Source of the DNA: Lenzites betulinus
Taxonomy: Eukaryota > Basidiomycota > Agaricomycetes > Polyporales > Polyporaceae
Direction of reading: 5' to 3'
NCBI GenBank assembly: GCA_022264855.1
Contig: JABYQU010000004.1
Coordinates: 806,001-870,000, forward strand
DNA: 64,000 nucleotides
Part shown: in pieces, positions 52,934 to 64,000 of the stretch
How the letters are laid out: each line of letters starts with the position of its first letter
Numbering within the stretch: the first letter of the stretch is position 1
Notes under the pieces: generated by a model
What the model saw: the letters and a program-made list of their open reading frames with translations, nothing else
Told to the model about the DNA's origin: nothing
Database searches by the model: none
Program-made: the position numbers and the translations under genes

Positions 52934-55323
52934 TTACCCAATCAGCGCCTGGAGCTTACCGAAGTCGGGTGTGCCGAGTCCGGTTACCTGCGTGCGGGAC
53001 GACGTTGTAAGTACGGGACGGGCAGGGTTTCCGCGCAGAGTCCACACTCACCGGATCCCATCCGGCACCTGCCGTGAAACCGTTCGTGCCGCATCCCGGG
53101 TTCGAGCCGGAAGTAATGTCGTTGAAGCCGGCGACGCCGGTCGAGTAGATGAGCGGGTTGAGGAAGCCGAGCGAGGCCTTGCCCTGCGACAGGCGGAAGT
53201 CGTTGAGGAGCGCGATCACCGCCGCGAAGGTCTGCGGGGCGTCAGTAGGCAGCACGGAGGACGCGCAGTAGTTTCACTCACGGGCGAGCTCGCACTCGTT
53301 CCAGCGACGGACTCGACACGGCCGCCGATGACTACCTGGAAACCCTCACCCTGAGCTGCGACATCAGGGTACGCCCGCCCAGTCGTGCTACACGCGCGCA
53401 GCAGTCAGCACACTGCATAGGCTTGCGAGAAAGCGTTGACTCATACTTAAACTGCCCGGCGTTCGTATTACCGAGCTTGTTGAGGAACGTGGAAACGGCC
53501 GTGGACTGGTATCTGCAAGCCGCGGCGCGTCAGATACGGCCGGTAGGGGGAAAGGTCTTAAGGAGATAAGAGGGTTCACTTACGAAGGGCGAGCGAAGTA
53601 GTTTGAGAAGCCACCACCCGAGAAGCTGACTGCGACCTCGGGGTTGACGCGGATCGTGCCGCCTACGGTCGTGACAAATGGGCACGACGCTAAGGGTTCG
53701 GGTTGCGAGGGACAGGTGGGGGTGTCGGCGATGAGCACGTCGCCCGAGGACCAAAATGTGCGGGTACTCACCAGGGAAGTTAGGCTGGAAGTGTTTCGTG
53801 TTCTTGCCGTCGTTGGTGAGGCAGTCGCCGGCACCGACGCCGTCGTCGCCGCTGCTGAACATGATGCTGCTGCCGCGAGCACCGAGCTGCGCGAAAAGGT
53901 TGCACACCGTTGTCGCGTAGTCGAGAGGGACCTGTGAAGGGCGTTTAGCGTAAGCGGAAGGGCGGGTGTGTTATATGTGGCTCACCGTCTGTTCATCATC
54001 GCCGTAACTGGTCGTGAACTGCAAGTTGGGAAGATGAACACTTGATATGCAGCGAAGAGGATGATAGAACATACAGTCTGAGGGATGGAGCTCTGAGCCA
54101 AAACGAAGTTCAGCCAGTCAAGGTAGGGCTCGTTAGTGTTCGTGGGCGTGTTGCTATCAGCCTTGAACGGAGGAGAACCGCCAGTGCTGTAGTAGACGTT
54201 CGGAGTGGGGGCAGAGATACCCTCGGTGTACTGGATGTCGAGGTTCGCCTGACAACATGGTGAGTACACATGCAACATTCCATCCACAAACCCTTCGCGT
54301 ACCTCCACACCAGGATCCGTCTGGTCATCACCACCGCCGTTGACTAGGACCGTGGTGAAGGTCTGCCCAGAGGCGTCGGAGCGGAACCGCGTGAAGAAAG
54401 TCTGGCACATTCAATTTGTCAGCTCCGATGTCCTGATAGTCCACTGTCCGTCATTTGCGGCATACCTGCAGGTCTGCACGGTTGGCAAACTCCTCCAGGT
54501 AGCCCGCGACACCGAGGGAGTTCTTGGTCGTCGCTTTGGGGACGTAGGTCGTCGTGTTGTACAGCGCGCGGAGGCACGCGGGCGTGATCACGGTGTTGCA
54601 GCTCGTGGGTACGGTCGCGAGCGAGCTGGGGCCCTTGAGGAGATGCGCGACCTCCGCGTCAGACTCGATCGTCGGCGCATCCTTCTGGATGAAGCTCGTG
54701 GCCTTCATGCTCTTCATCGTGCCGAAGTACGTCGTGGGCGCGACCACCGAGATGTGCTCGTTCAAGACGCTCGGCAGGCTGTAGCTCGTCGTGCGGATGA
54801 CGTAGTCCTCGCTCTTCTCGTGGCGGTACACATTGTACTGCGTGCCGAGCATCTTCTCGGCCTGCGCGACGGAGACACGGATCGTCACCCAGTCACCCGC
54901 GTGGGAGCGCTGGGAGGACGACAGGTCGAGACCGTGGGCGGACAGCCAGGACTCAACGAGGTCGACGGTGTCGGGGTGCGGCGCAACGAGAGCGGCCACT
55001 TCCTCCTTGGAGAGGTGCTGGCCGTACCTGGGACAAACTCGTAAGTCCGCGAAACACCTACAGAACGCGAATGGGGCTGACCTCTCGTGCGCAGGGTCGC
55101 TGACCTCGTAAAGCGAGGTGACAAGCTCGTCAAACTTGTCTTGCTTGAGCCCGATGCGCATGTCGAAGGTGTAGTCCGCCGGCGCGGGGCCGTGGAGCTC
55201 CCATCCACGCGGGACCTCAGTCCAGGCATGCCTCACCTCGAGGTCATCCCACCGCCTCGTAAGGAGAGGGTTGGCGACGACGAGCTGGACGAGCGCGAGG
55301 AGGACGGCAGACGACCAGAGCAT
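52934..55323 (-). CDS. Secreted S53 serine-carboxyl peptidase (sedolisin/tripeptidyl peptidase)
   Basis: Acid protease of family S53. The signal peptide [19 protein letters not shown] at 55323 favours this start over 55350. The prodomain ([60 protein letters not shown]) is followed by the mature enzyme from about residue 200: [15 protein letters not shown] (catalytic Glu and Asp region), [40 protein letters not shown] (oxyanion Asp), [60 protein letters not shown] (nucleophile Ser) and [11 protein letters not shown] (calcium site), ending [15 protein letters not shown]. About ten exons, 570 aa or so. All catalytic parts are present. Its stop lies 269 bp from the TFIIIC-like stop (convergent). 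Confidence 0.94.
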
Positions 55324-58238
55324 GGTGGCAAGACCGTTGGCTGACCACACGGGCGCGAGTGCGCTTTTATGCAGCGCGGGCCAGCACGAGTCTCAGGCGG
55401 CGGCTGGCGGCGGCTTCTGGGATAGAACGGCTGCGCACGCGCCTTCGGTGCAACGCTCCGCGTGCTTCTGGGCCATAATCACATCGCCCGTCGAGCGGAA
55501 TGAGCCTCGAGATCATCCTCTGATGTCCTTTGGGTGACAATGCTCCACGGGTGATAGGTAGCGAGAGGCAAGGTGCGCATGGGGGCTGACGTCCATGCGA
55601 ACGAACGCGCCAAGAGAGGGAAACATACCGCCGGCATGAGAATGATTCGGAGAATCGAGAGTGCAACGCAGGGACATCGACGTCGCACGCGCGGTGTTCC
55701 CAGTGCATCGAGTCGGCTCAGCCTGGATGAGTCCGCAGGGCGGTTGAACATGCGGGACTGTCAGGGTGGGATTCAGCCTGTAACATGGAATCTTTCTCCC
55801 GACGGGGCTGCATATGAGACGCATATCGCCAAGCCGAGCTTCTTCATTGCAGCTTGTGCCCCTTCGGAGACCGCTATCGTCGTTTAAATGGACGCACATG
55901 GAAAGGGGAAAGAGAGGATGATGCATGGGAACCGTATCAATCGTGCGACGCTAGTGCATGTGGGACCCGGCTTCTGAGAAGCCCCGTGATTTATGGCTTA
56001 TAATCGCGCCATTTGGGAAGCCACTATGTGTGCAGTTGCATGTCGAAGCTAGGAAGTTTACAGCCCGTTACATGGGGCGATAGGTTCTAGAGGAAGGTAC
56101 GCACCAGTATACTAGTTCGGGTGACCCTTCTATGACTAGAGTGTGGTATTGAACTGAATTAGGAGGCGGTGGCAAGAACGTAGTTGGAAAAGGCGCTCAA
56201 AGCCCGCATTGCGGCTATTTGCGGATACGGCGCTTAGCGGTGTTCCACACTGGCATTATAGTGCATCCCCCGGGACCGGGAGCGTGTACATGCAACCATA
56301 AAGCAGATAGCATGGACTATACAGCGCTCATTCGAACTGTATTGATCTTCGGATATGGTCTACTTGACTAGAGGCACGAATTGACTCGGACCGTGTACAG
56401 TAGTCATCGGCAGAAACGCTTTCAGGCTTCCACCATACTAAATTGAACAGGAGCAGAGTCGTATCAAAGCATCCTACTCAGGTACGTACCTATTTGCGGC
56501 GTGCGACAATTCGAAGGCACGGGGGAAACGCGCGGGATCCTCGATAGTAGGCCTGATCGGTTAGAGCCCCACCTAAAGCCTTGCATGATAAGTCTGGGAA
56601 GGCATCCGTGCAAGTCGGGTGAAGGAAACCGGTCCCGTTGTATGTATGTAGATTGCGAACGAGTCGTGTTGGTTGATCCCCATTTGGTATGAGATGTGAA
56701 GCTTTGAAGGTGTGGCATGAGGCCTGAGGTGTGGAGGGACGTCTATATAACAGCATTGTCAATCTATATATATGTAGTGGCTAGAGTCGGCGCGTGCGTT
56801 GGGCCGTGTCAGACAATTTGAAGAGGACCTGTAGCTCTTGTTTACATAGCTTGGATTGTTCGCCTCCGCGGCGGTTGGACCATGTACGAGGTGACTGCTT
56901 CACATAGCCCATATGGGGGGCTAAGGGCGGGGTACGCGGCAGTCCGGGGGTCGCTGGGAGCCCCAGGAGATGGACTGTGGACTACTGTGGATCGCATGAG
57001 CCTAGTTGCGAATGCCGAGCGATAACAAAAGAGAATCAGCTGTGGTATACAGAATAGCTTCGGCCTCACATATTAGTACTTCCTCATGACGGCGGTGTTG
57101 AGGTTATGAAGGGTTATGAAAATTCGAAATTGCGTGGAAATGACTACGCACTGGGACGGTTCAACGGTATCTCCCATACGTCGCAACGACGACATCGTTG
57201 TCCGGCTCATCCTCCTCAAGTTGCTGCCCTCGGGGTAGGTACGCAGCACACTCCGTTGCCTAGCGGGTGCTCTTCCCGTGTGTGTAGTGAAGTGGATAAC
57301 CGTCATTCTACGTACACGACTTATGTATGCGACCAGCTTGGCTGCCCGGCAGACACTGCCAGGGCACTTCGGCTCTAGCGCGCGGTTTTTGCGAGTGGCT
57401 CGGAGCTAAAATTTCCAAGTAGCTGGACCTCAGGCCTCAGGCCTCAGTGTCAGGACGCGCTCACAAGTTGAAATGAGGTAGCAGAAATAGCGGACAGAAA
57501 TAGCGGACTACTATTGCGAATCAGTATGCGATAACACCGAGGTCGCGCAGTGGATTTGATGTTCCAGGCTCTGGCTTGACTGCGACATATGGTGCGTCAT
57601 TATAGGCCATACCGCCGCCGCAGTAGTAGTGTCGTCAGTGCGAGACTCTTGGTAATAAGATCTCGTTAGGCAGAAAGCGGCTTTACTAGTGGAGTGTAGT
57701 CACGGTGCCGGTGGAAGGAAAATGCGGTGCAGGGGAAGCGCCCGTTGTTGAGATCAAATTGAGGATCGGCGCTCGGAGGTGAGTTGCGTTCGGATGCCAC
57801 ACAGGCGTTTCTCTCCGCGGATCCCTCCGACGGCGCTCGCACAGACATATTGCTGTCCGAAGACGTGCAGGGTGAACCTCCAAGTAAAATCAGGTGAGCT
57901 AGAGCGGACACAGAGCGATAATCTACGCTGACCGCTCGCGATAACCTTAGAAGGCTCGGAACGCCCATGCGGGTCTATTAGTAGTATAGATTCGTGGGCG
58001 GGGCGCCGGGGATGGATATAGCTGCGATCTGCAGACGGCAAATTGCGTCCGGCCTCGGACGTTCGGTGGACGTTGCGGTAGCGCTTCTACAGATCACCTG
58101 ACGACTCCCGAACGTGTCGACTCGGGCTCGGGCTGTGCCATCTGTGAACAACGCTGTCGCCTGTCAGACCGCACAAACAGAGCCTCGGACGTTGTTCCAC
58201 TCCTCCTCACCGCCCGCCATCTGGCTGCCAAGCCCACC
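55324..58238. other. Gene-free 2.9 kb
   Basis: No supported gene. Minor tandem repeats: cctcagg/cctcagg near 57430-57450 and gaaatagcggaca twice near 57484-57508. A tatatatata run lies near 56763. Open frames are short and unbiased. Confidence 0.45.
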
Positions 58239-60082
58239 ATGCCGTCCTACTCTGTCTTGTCCCGTCGTCGCGTCTGTGCGCCCAACAGGACCCTCTTCTG
58301 GCTCGCCATCATCACGACGGTCATCGTGAGGTTTCTGTTTCCAAATCGAGCGATGTCGTCCACTCACCGACTATTATAGGTCTCCGCCCATTCCCTCCTC
58401 TTTTACACTCGCCCCGACTACGCAGACTTTACATCAGTTACACGTATTAAAGAGCACCTCGGGTGGAGCGCGCCCGAGCCACTCACGCCCGAGCAAATCA
58501 TTCACAAACTCGCCGTTCAGTACCCGTCGAACAGCACAAAACGTGCAAATGCTGTCCTCCTCATGCTCGCACGTAACTCCGATGCAGACGGAGCTGTGTC
58601 GAGTATCAAAGAGCTCGAGGATCGCTTCAATAAACGCTACCAGTACCCTTGGTTATTCCTAAACGAGGTACCGTTCTCGGATGAATTCAAGCAGTGCGTT
58701 CGCCTTGCCAGGGTGTTTGTGGCGCCTGACTAATTGTTCACCTAGAAAAGTCAGCGCGGCAGTCTCGGGAACCCCGACATTCGGCTTGATTCCTTCAGAA
58801 CACTGGTATCCGCCGGAATGGATCGACGAGGACCTTGCGTCCGCGAACAGAGAACAGGCGGCAAAAGACAATGTTCCTTACGGAGGTCAGTGAAGTAGAT
58901 CCAGCTAGTACCAGAAAACTTATCTCGTTTATTTTTAGGTAGTCTTCCGTATGTAGTCAAGCCAACTCGCAGCATGGGCGGTAATTGACTAGGGCGCTTT
59001 CCACAGATACCGCAATATGTGCAGATTCAACTCCGGAGTGAGTAGTACAACTATTCGATGTATTTGTGTACGCTGACGGCTCGCAGTTCTTCTTCAGACA
59101 CCCGCTGGTGCAGCCATATAAATGGTACTGGCGCGTCGAGTAAGTGGCTAATTGAAGTCGCTTCCAGGCCGACAACGTTGACGATGTCCCAGGCCAGATG
59201 TCCACTTTCCTTGTAACATCAACTATGACCCTTTCTTGATGATGGAGGAAACGAAAAAGGTGTACGGTGGGTGACTATCTCATACGTTCTCCACTTAGTT
59301 CTACTTAACAAATTGCGGGTTGACGTAGGATTTACCATTACGCCGCTTGAGTGGCCGAAGACGATCCCGACGCTCTGGCCCACCGTGAATGGTAAATGAT
59401 AGTCGCCGAAATTGCGATTTTGTTCGCTGATTTCGCCTCCACCTCTCCTCCGCCAGAATTCATCGACAGGCACCCACAATACCTCGCGCACCCGAATTCG
59501 ATGAATTACCTCTCCGATGATGGTGGTGAGACTTACAACAGGTGTCACTGTGAGTCTTCTCAATGTCCCAACGAACATCGACTGTTTACTAATGACGTTG
59601 TGATTCTAATCAGTCTGGAGCAACTTCGAGATTGCAGACATGGAGTTCTGGAGAGGCGAAGCGTACACCGCGTTCTTTGACTACCTCGAATCAAAAGGCG
59701 GCTTCTACTACGAGGTACGTCTCCCTCGAGTGGCCCAATTTCCCTCTATGTCCCCAGCTGATGTACGTCAACTACAACAGCGGTGGGGCGATGCACCAGT
59801 CCACAGCATTGGCGCAGCACTGTTCGCGCGCAAAGACCAGATTCACTTCTTCGACGACATCGGATACCTGCACTACCCCCTCCAGCACTGTCCGCGACAC
59901 GAGAGTGTGCGCACGGCGTTGGAGTGCGTGTGCGACCCCAATGGCAGCTACGGTGAGTTTGTCTCGTTATGTGAACAGCCGTCGTCACATGCTACGATTA
60001 GTGCTGACTGGTCTATCCGCGCGTAGATTACCGGGAAGAGTCGTGTCTACAAAAATGGGAAGACAACCTCTTCGCACCATGA
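58239..60082 (+). CDS. GT15 alpha-1,2-mannosyltransferase (Kre2/Ktr family)
   Basis: Golgi type II membrane enzyme adding alpha-1,2-mannose to glycoproteins. Start MPSYSVLSRRRVCAPNRTLF, with a signal anchor (FWLAIITTVI / VSAHSLLFYT). The catalytic domain has RANAVLLMLARNSDADGAVS, SIKELEDRFNKRYQYPWLFL, NEVPFSDEFK, FGLIPSEHWYPPEWIDEDLA, FFRHPLVQPYKWYWRVE, CNINYDPFLMMEETKKVYG, FTITPLEWPKTIPTLWPTVN, CHFWSNFEIADMEFWRGEAY, FFDYLESKGGFYYE, RWGDAPVHSIGAALFARKDQ and IHFFDDIGYLHYPLQHCP. The last exon gives DYREESCLQKWEDNLFAP. Nine or so short exons. These blocks are diagnostic of GT15, and the whole domain is present. Confidence 0.94.
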
Positions 60083-60650
60083 TCTATGCTAGCTTCCTCT
60101 CAGGTCTTGGTGAAGGCCGCACGGGCGGGCCGCTTGTCCGCAGGCCCGGACTCTTAGACTTTTTCTCTCTCATCAATGCTCTGTCACTGCTCTAGGATGT
60201 TACGGAATACGATACGGTATTTAATAGGAAGGTTTCGCGCTGTTTCGCGTGGGCAGAACGCGTAATGTACGTAGACATGCGGGATTGTTGTCGACGACTG
60301 ATACTGGCACTGTGGTCTCTTGGTGTTTTTTGGACATGTCATGGATCTTGTGTATACCAATATACCTGCATTTGTCTTGCTCGTCGTCATTGGAGGTTTG
60401 TGCAGATCGGCCTCACTTCAGATCGACCACAATTGATTGCAGTGCACTGCGCGCCTAACGCAGAGTTGGACTTTGAACAGCTTCCACCACCATGGCTGAA
60501 GCCAAGCGGTCTCGACGGAGTTATTTACAGGCCTTCGACCACTAATCAATGCGAGGCACTCACCTGAAGACGGTGAACACGAACGTGACGCTGTGTGAAT
60601 CTTCGCTAGGCACAACAGCGGCCCGCCCTGGCGAGCTGTGACTATATGCA

Positions 60651-61072
60651 CGGCCCGCCGTCGAACAGACCCCGCACCTTCTCCTCCGGGACATAGGACG
60701 CTTTGATGTCATGCCGGTCAGCCCCTCCTCTTCTCTACCGACCACCGGCTCACCCCAGACCACCACAGGCCCCCCGTCCTTGTGCTCCGCGTTCTCTGCA
60801 GGAACCTTAGGACGATCAGCAGACGTCTCGACGCTCCCAGCCTCGAGTTCTGCATAGTCCATACGTATTGTATCAGGCGTATCAGACGTGCGGGTCGTCC
60901 CTTCCCTGTGCGCGATATCGTTCCATCGCTGATACTCCACCGCGTCTCGCCGGGGGAGCCCTGGACGAAGGTAGCCGTGTACGCACGAGTGTATACCGAA
61001 GTCACTTGCCCGCTGGGTTCTCCCTATCGCATCACGCGGTGCCGCACCTGCACACACATACCGCGCGAGCAC
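60651..61072 (-). CDS. Possible small gene, unknown, frame unresolved
   Basis: Three reading pieces with good codon bias lie in order on the minus strand: TSVYTRAYTATFVQGSPGET (near 60990), then MDYAELEAGSVETSADRPKV with GGPVVVWGEPVVGREEEGLT (near 60850-60720), then HDIKASYVPEEKVRGLFDGG (near 60710-60655), ending PCI at 60651. The last two differ by one base of frame with no room for an intron, so either a frameshift exists or one piece is chance. Its 5' end would be divergent from the GH127 gene. Family not recognised. Confidence 0.35.
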
Positions 61073-61205
61073 ACCCCTGCTGAGCAGCGCGAAAAGATCT
61101 CCGGGACCGAGCGGCGTGCGGTGCTTACGGATTATTGACTTCTGACGCGGGTATAAAATGCCTCTTGGACGGGAGCTGGGGGAGGCAGCAGACGGGCCGT
61201 TCGCG

Positions 61206-64000
61206 ATGATGTGGAGCCTCCTTGTGTCTCTTCTTGCGTCTCTCGTTGCGCGCGAGGCAGTGCAGGCCCAAACACCCTCTGGACGTACGTTCTCTTTATT
61301 CTTATGTGTATGGGGATAAGGCGCTCATGGGTTGCTTGCAGTTGCGCCAAAGAAGTTTCTGAGCATTCCCCTAGGGAATGTCAAACCTGCAGGATGGTTG
61401 CATGATCAGGTAGGTCACATATTGCGGTGGGAGGCAGTCGAAGGGCTTGAGTGCTGTGCTGATTGTGCGTTTTGTAGCTGGTCGTGCAGAACAATGGGCT
61501 CGCGGGGCATGAGCATGACTTCTACGACTAGTAAGCACTCTTGTTGGAGTAATAAGTGAATTTGACGGTGCTCACGACGACTATGACAGCGTTGCCCAGA
61601 CTGACTGGATGGGCGGACCCTCCTTCTATTCCAACCTAGAAGAAGGTATGCACCGTGCGCACGCTCATATAGACACCGTCTGACGTGTTCTCTCCCAGCC
61701 GGAAGCTACTGGTTTGTAAGTGCCCAGTCTCCTTTATACGCGCTCTTCCCGCTCATACTAATCACCAACAGAACGCCATGGTCCCGCACGGCGTCCTCCT
61801 CGACGACACGACGGTGCAGTCCCAAGTGCAGCAATTCCTCGACTATGTGCTCGACCACCAGGATTCCACGGGCTGGCTCGGGCCGGAGGTGAACACGACG
61901 AAGCCGCGCTACCTTTGGGGCCGGTACCCCTTCTTCTTCGGGGCGATCCAGATGGTAGAGGCGAACCCGGCGCTCGCGACGCGCGTCGTGCCTGCGCTGC
62001 ACACGTTCGTCGCGCTCGCGAACACGATGCTGCACAATGGGCAGGGGCTGGAGGACTGGACGCGCACGCGCTGGGAGGACTTTGTGATGACGCTGCAGTG
62101 GTGCGTGCTTGCCTTGCCCGCTGAGATGGGGTGCGGCGGTGTCGCTGACGCGCGGGGGCAGGTTGTACGACTTCTACCCGGAGGGGAAAGAGGACCTCCT
62201 GATCGATACCATGAAGCAGTTGAAGTACACTGGTGATCCGTGGGAGGACGTCTTCAAGGAGGAGGTTGGTGGACCATTCTTCCTTTGGTGGCCGCTGCTT
62301 ACACAGGCATGGTGCCAGTATTTCCCAACGATCGCCGTCGAGCACCTTCAGAACCCGTTCAATGTGCTCACTTGGCACGGAGTCAACATGGCGGAAGGAC
62401 TCAAGGCCCTTCCGGCGACGTATCGGTTCACGCACAACCAGTCAGGTGAGTCTACCTCCTGGAGCTTTCGCTGGAAGGAGGGCTGACTCATGCGTGTACA
62501 GACCTGGACGCGGCAAGCAAAGGCTGGGACCTGTTGTTCCAGTACCACGGCCGCCCATCCGGCATCTACGCGGCAGACGAATATCTCGCTGGCCTAGAGG
62601 CCATTCGAGGGTACGTCTGTATTTGGGTCGCTCTGGTTTATCACGCTGACCCAGCTGGGTCCACCAAGAACTGAGCTGTGCCTGGTTGTGGTGCGTCCAA
62701 ATGTGTACGTCTGAAACTCACGCAAGCTAATACGCCGTGCTTGCTTTAGGAAACCATGTTCTCGTATGTATAACCTCACGATGCGGGAAGTCATGGTACT
62801 GAGACTCCGCAGTGGTTCTTTCCTGTATCAGGTCATAGGCGACCCGAAGTTCGCAGACAGGGTCGGTCCTACGGCGTTGGTCTACTCGGCGTTCTTCTGA
62901 CCGGTGGATTAGGTCGAACGGATCACGTACAACGCTCTCCCGGCGACTCTCACCGGAGGTGAGCCGAATAACAGCCACAGGCGAGAACTTCTCAGATACT
63001 AACATGCACATCAGATATGTGGTCCCGACAGTATCTGCAACAACAAAATCAGATTGCAGCGAAGAACATGAACCCGTACGTTATACCCCCGATATGTATC
63101 GAGCCGATGCTCATCTCCGTACGTACAGGAACCCATTCCCGAACGACGGGTGAGTCCGATCCGTCCGGGCATTGTACGGAGCTGACGGCGCACGACGCGC
63201 AGAGCGTATTCAAATGTGTTTGGGCTAGAACCTAACTACCCGTGAGTTCTCTCCACGAGCTTCCTTGACGTGTAGAGAATACCGCCGGCAAGTGGTTCCG
63301 TACCGCTAACCCGCGGATCCGCGCAGATGCTGCACCGTGAACCACCCCCAGGGGTGGCCAAAGTTCATCAGCAACGCCTTCGTCACTTCTCCCAACGGGC
63401 AATCCCTCGTACACGTCTACCTCGGGCCCTTTAGCGTCAACACTACGCTTACCAACGGTCAGTGCGCAGCGCGGGCCCCGCGCCCGCCCATATGCGTTCC
63501 ACATCGTGACGTGCGACTGATGCGCACTCCGCGCCCGTCTGACAGGCAACCAAGTCTCCGTCGTGGTGGACACGCTCTACCCGTTCGGGGACACCCTGAG
63601 CACGACGATCCACGCGGAGAAGCCGTTCACATACCAAGTACGCATCCCCAGCTGGGTCAGCAAGGGCACCATTGCGATCAACGGGGGCGCCGCACACGCC
63701 GTGGCCCCCTCCAACGGCCTCCACTCCGTGTCCGTTAAGGCAGGCACGACGAAAATCGTGCTCAACTTGCCCGCGGACATCACCGTCGGTGCGTCCAAGC
63801 CTCCGCCGCGGCTGGCGGGTTCCCACCCCTCGCGCAAGCGCAATCGGACCCTGACTCCCCCTTGCCCCTTTTTGCGCAGAATCTCGCCCGCACGGCTCCA
63901 TCGCGGTGCACCGGGGCCCGCTGCACTACGCGTACGACATCGCGCGCAGCTCGAAGGTGCTCACGCGCAACACGCAGCAGCCGCTCGCCGTCGACCTCGA
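61206..64000 (+). CDS. GH127 family glycosidase (beta-L-arabinofuranosidase-like), partial
   Basis: Secreted glycoside hydrolase; it runs off the window end. A signal peptide ([20 protein letters not shown]) is followed by [94 protein letters not shown] and [20 protein letters not shown]. The spliced GTELCLVVETMFSY supplies the Glu-x-Cys pair, and [20 protein letters not shown] the Cys-Cys pair, which together bind zinc and provide the thiolate nucleophile in family 127. A beta-sandwich follows ([55 protein letters not shown]). More than ten exons. The substrate is inferred from the family: beta-linked L-arabinofuranose in plant cell-wall glycoproteins or glycans. Confidence 0.9.

Noticed and set aside
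53085..53115. tRNA B-box-like string gggttcgagcc
   Set aside because: It lies inside an exon of the S53 peptidase gene and no A box or cloverleaf fits around it.
1..64000. CRISPR array, rRNA, bacterial operon or prophage
   Set aside because: No regularly spaced repeats or such genes seen; genes contain spliceosomal introns throughout.

Overview
The window is nuclear DNA of a filamentous basidiomycete, most likely an agaricomycete. The host genes are split by many short introns (about 50-60 bp, GT..AG), have GC-rich third codon positions, lie close together on both strands, and read as basidiomycete-type proteins. No bacterial operon logic, CRISPR array, rRNA or tRNA gene was seen.

Region by region. 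(1) 1-3000: an Arp2/3 subunit (ARPC1/ARC40) converges on the DASH kinetochore subunit Dad3, followed by a small one-TM coiled-coil protein. (2) 5368-10724: a tyrosine-recombinase retrotransposon of Ngaro type with split direct repeats, lying on the minus strand (Gag, RT-RNase H, recombinase); its repeat pairs are identical by eye, so it is young, but the RT-RNase H frame appears broken by one base. (3) 11468-12740: a BTB-like acidic protein, then about 2.6 kb without a convincing gene. (4) 15388-23642: a kinase gene lacking its N-lobe, a non-LTR (LINE, Tad1/I-like) retrotransposon with both ORFs open, and a PQ-loop membrane protein gene lacking its 3' end. The LINE lies exactly between the two damaged genes. 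(5) 24.7-29.1 kb: a short biased ORF, a 71-bp near-perfect palindrome, a 390-aa orphan protein and an aldehyde dehydrogenase. (6) 30.8-45.1 kb: a stretch rich in nuclear genes: a KAT14-like GNAT acetyltransferase tail to tail with a Sir2/SIRT1-type deacetylase, a KEN-box protein, a membrane-anchored Ala/Ser-rich protein, an HP1 chromodomain protein and the exon-junction protein Y14. (7) 45.8-55.3 kb: a MYND zinc-finger protein, an acidic unknown, a TFIIIC90-like subunit and a secreted S53 sedolisin. (8) 58.2-64 kb: a GT15 mannosyltransferase, a small unresolved frame, and a GH127 beta-L-arabinofuranosidase that runs off the window.

How the genes work together: they are mostly single housekeeping genes rather than a pathway. 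The clearest functional grouping is chromatin (acetyltransferase, deacetylase and HP1 within 13 kb). The clearest secretory grouping is the secreted S53 protease, the Golgi mannosyltransferase and the secreted GH127 enzyme. The most informative events are the two retrotransposons and the gene damage that flanks the LINE. Exon structures were worked out by eye from splice signals and protein continuity; unless an exact phase is given, exon limits are approximate.
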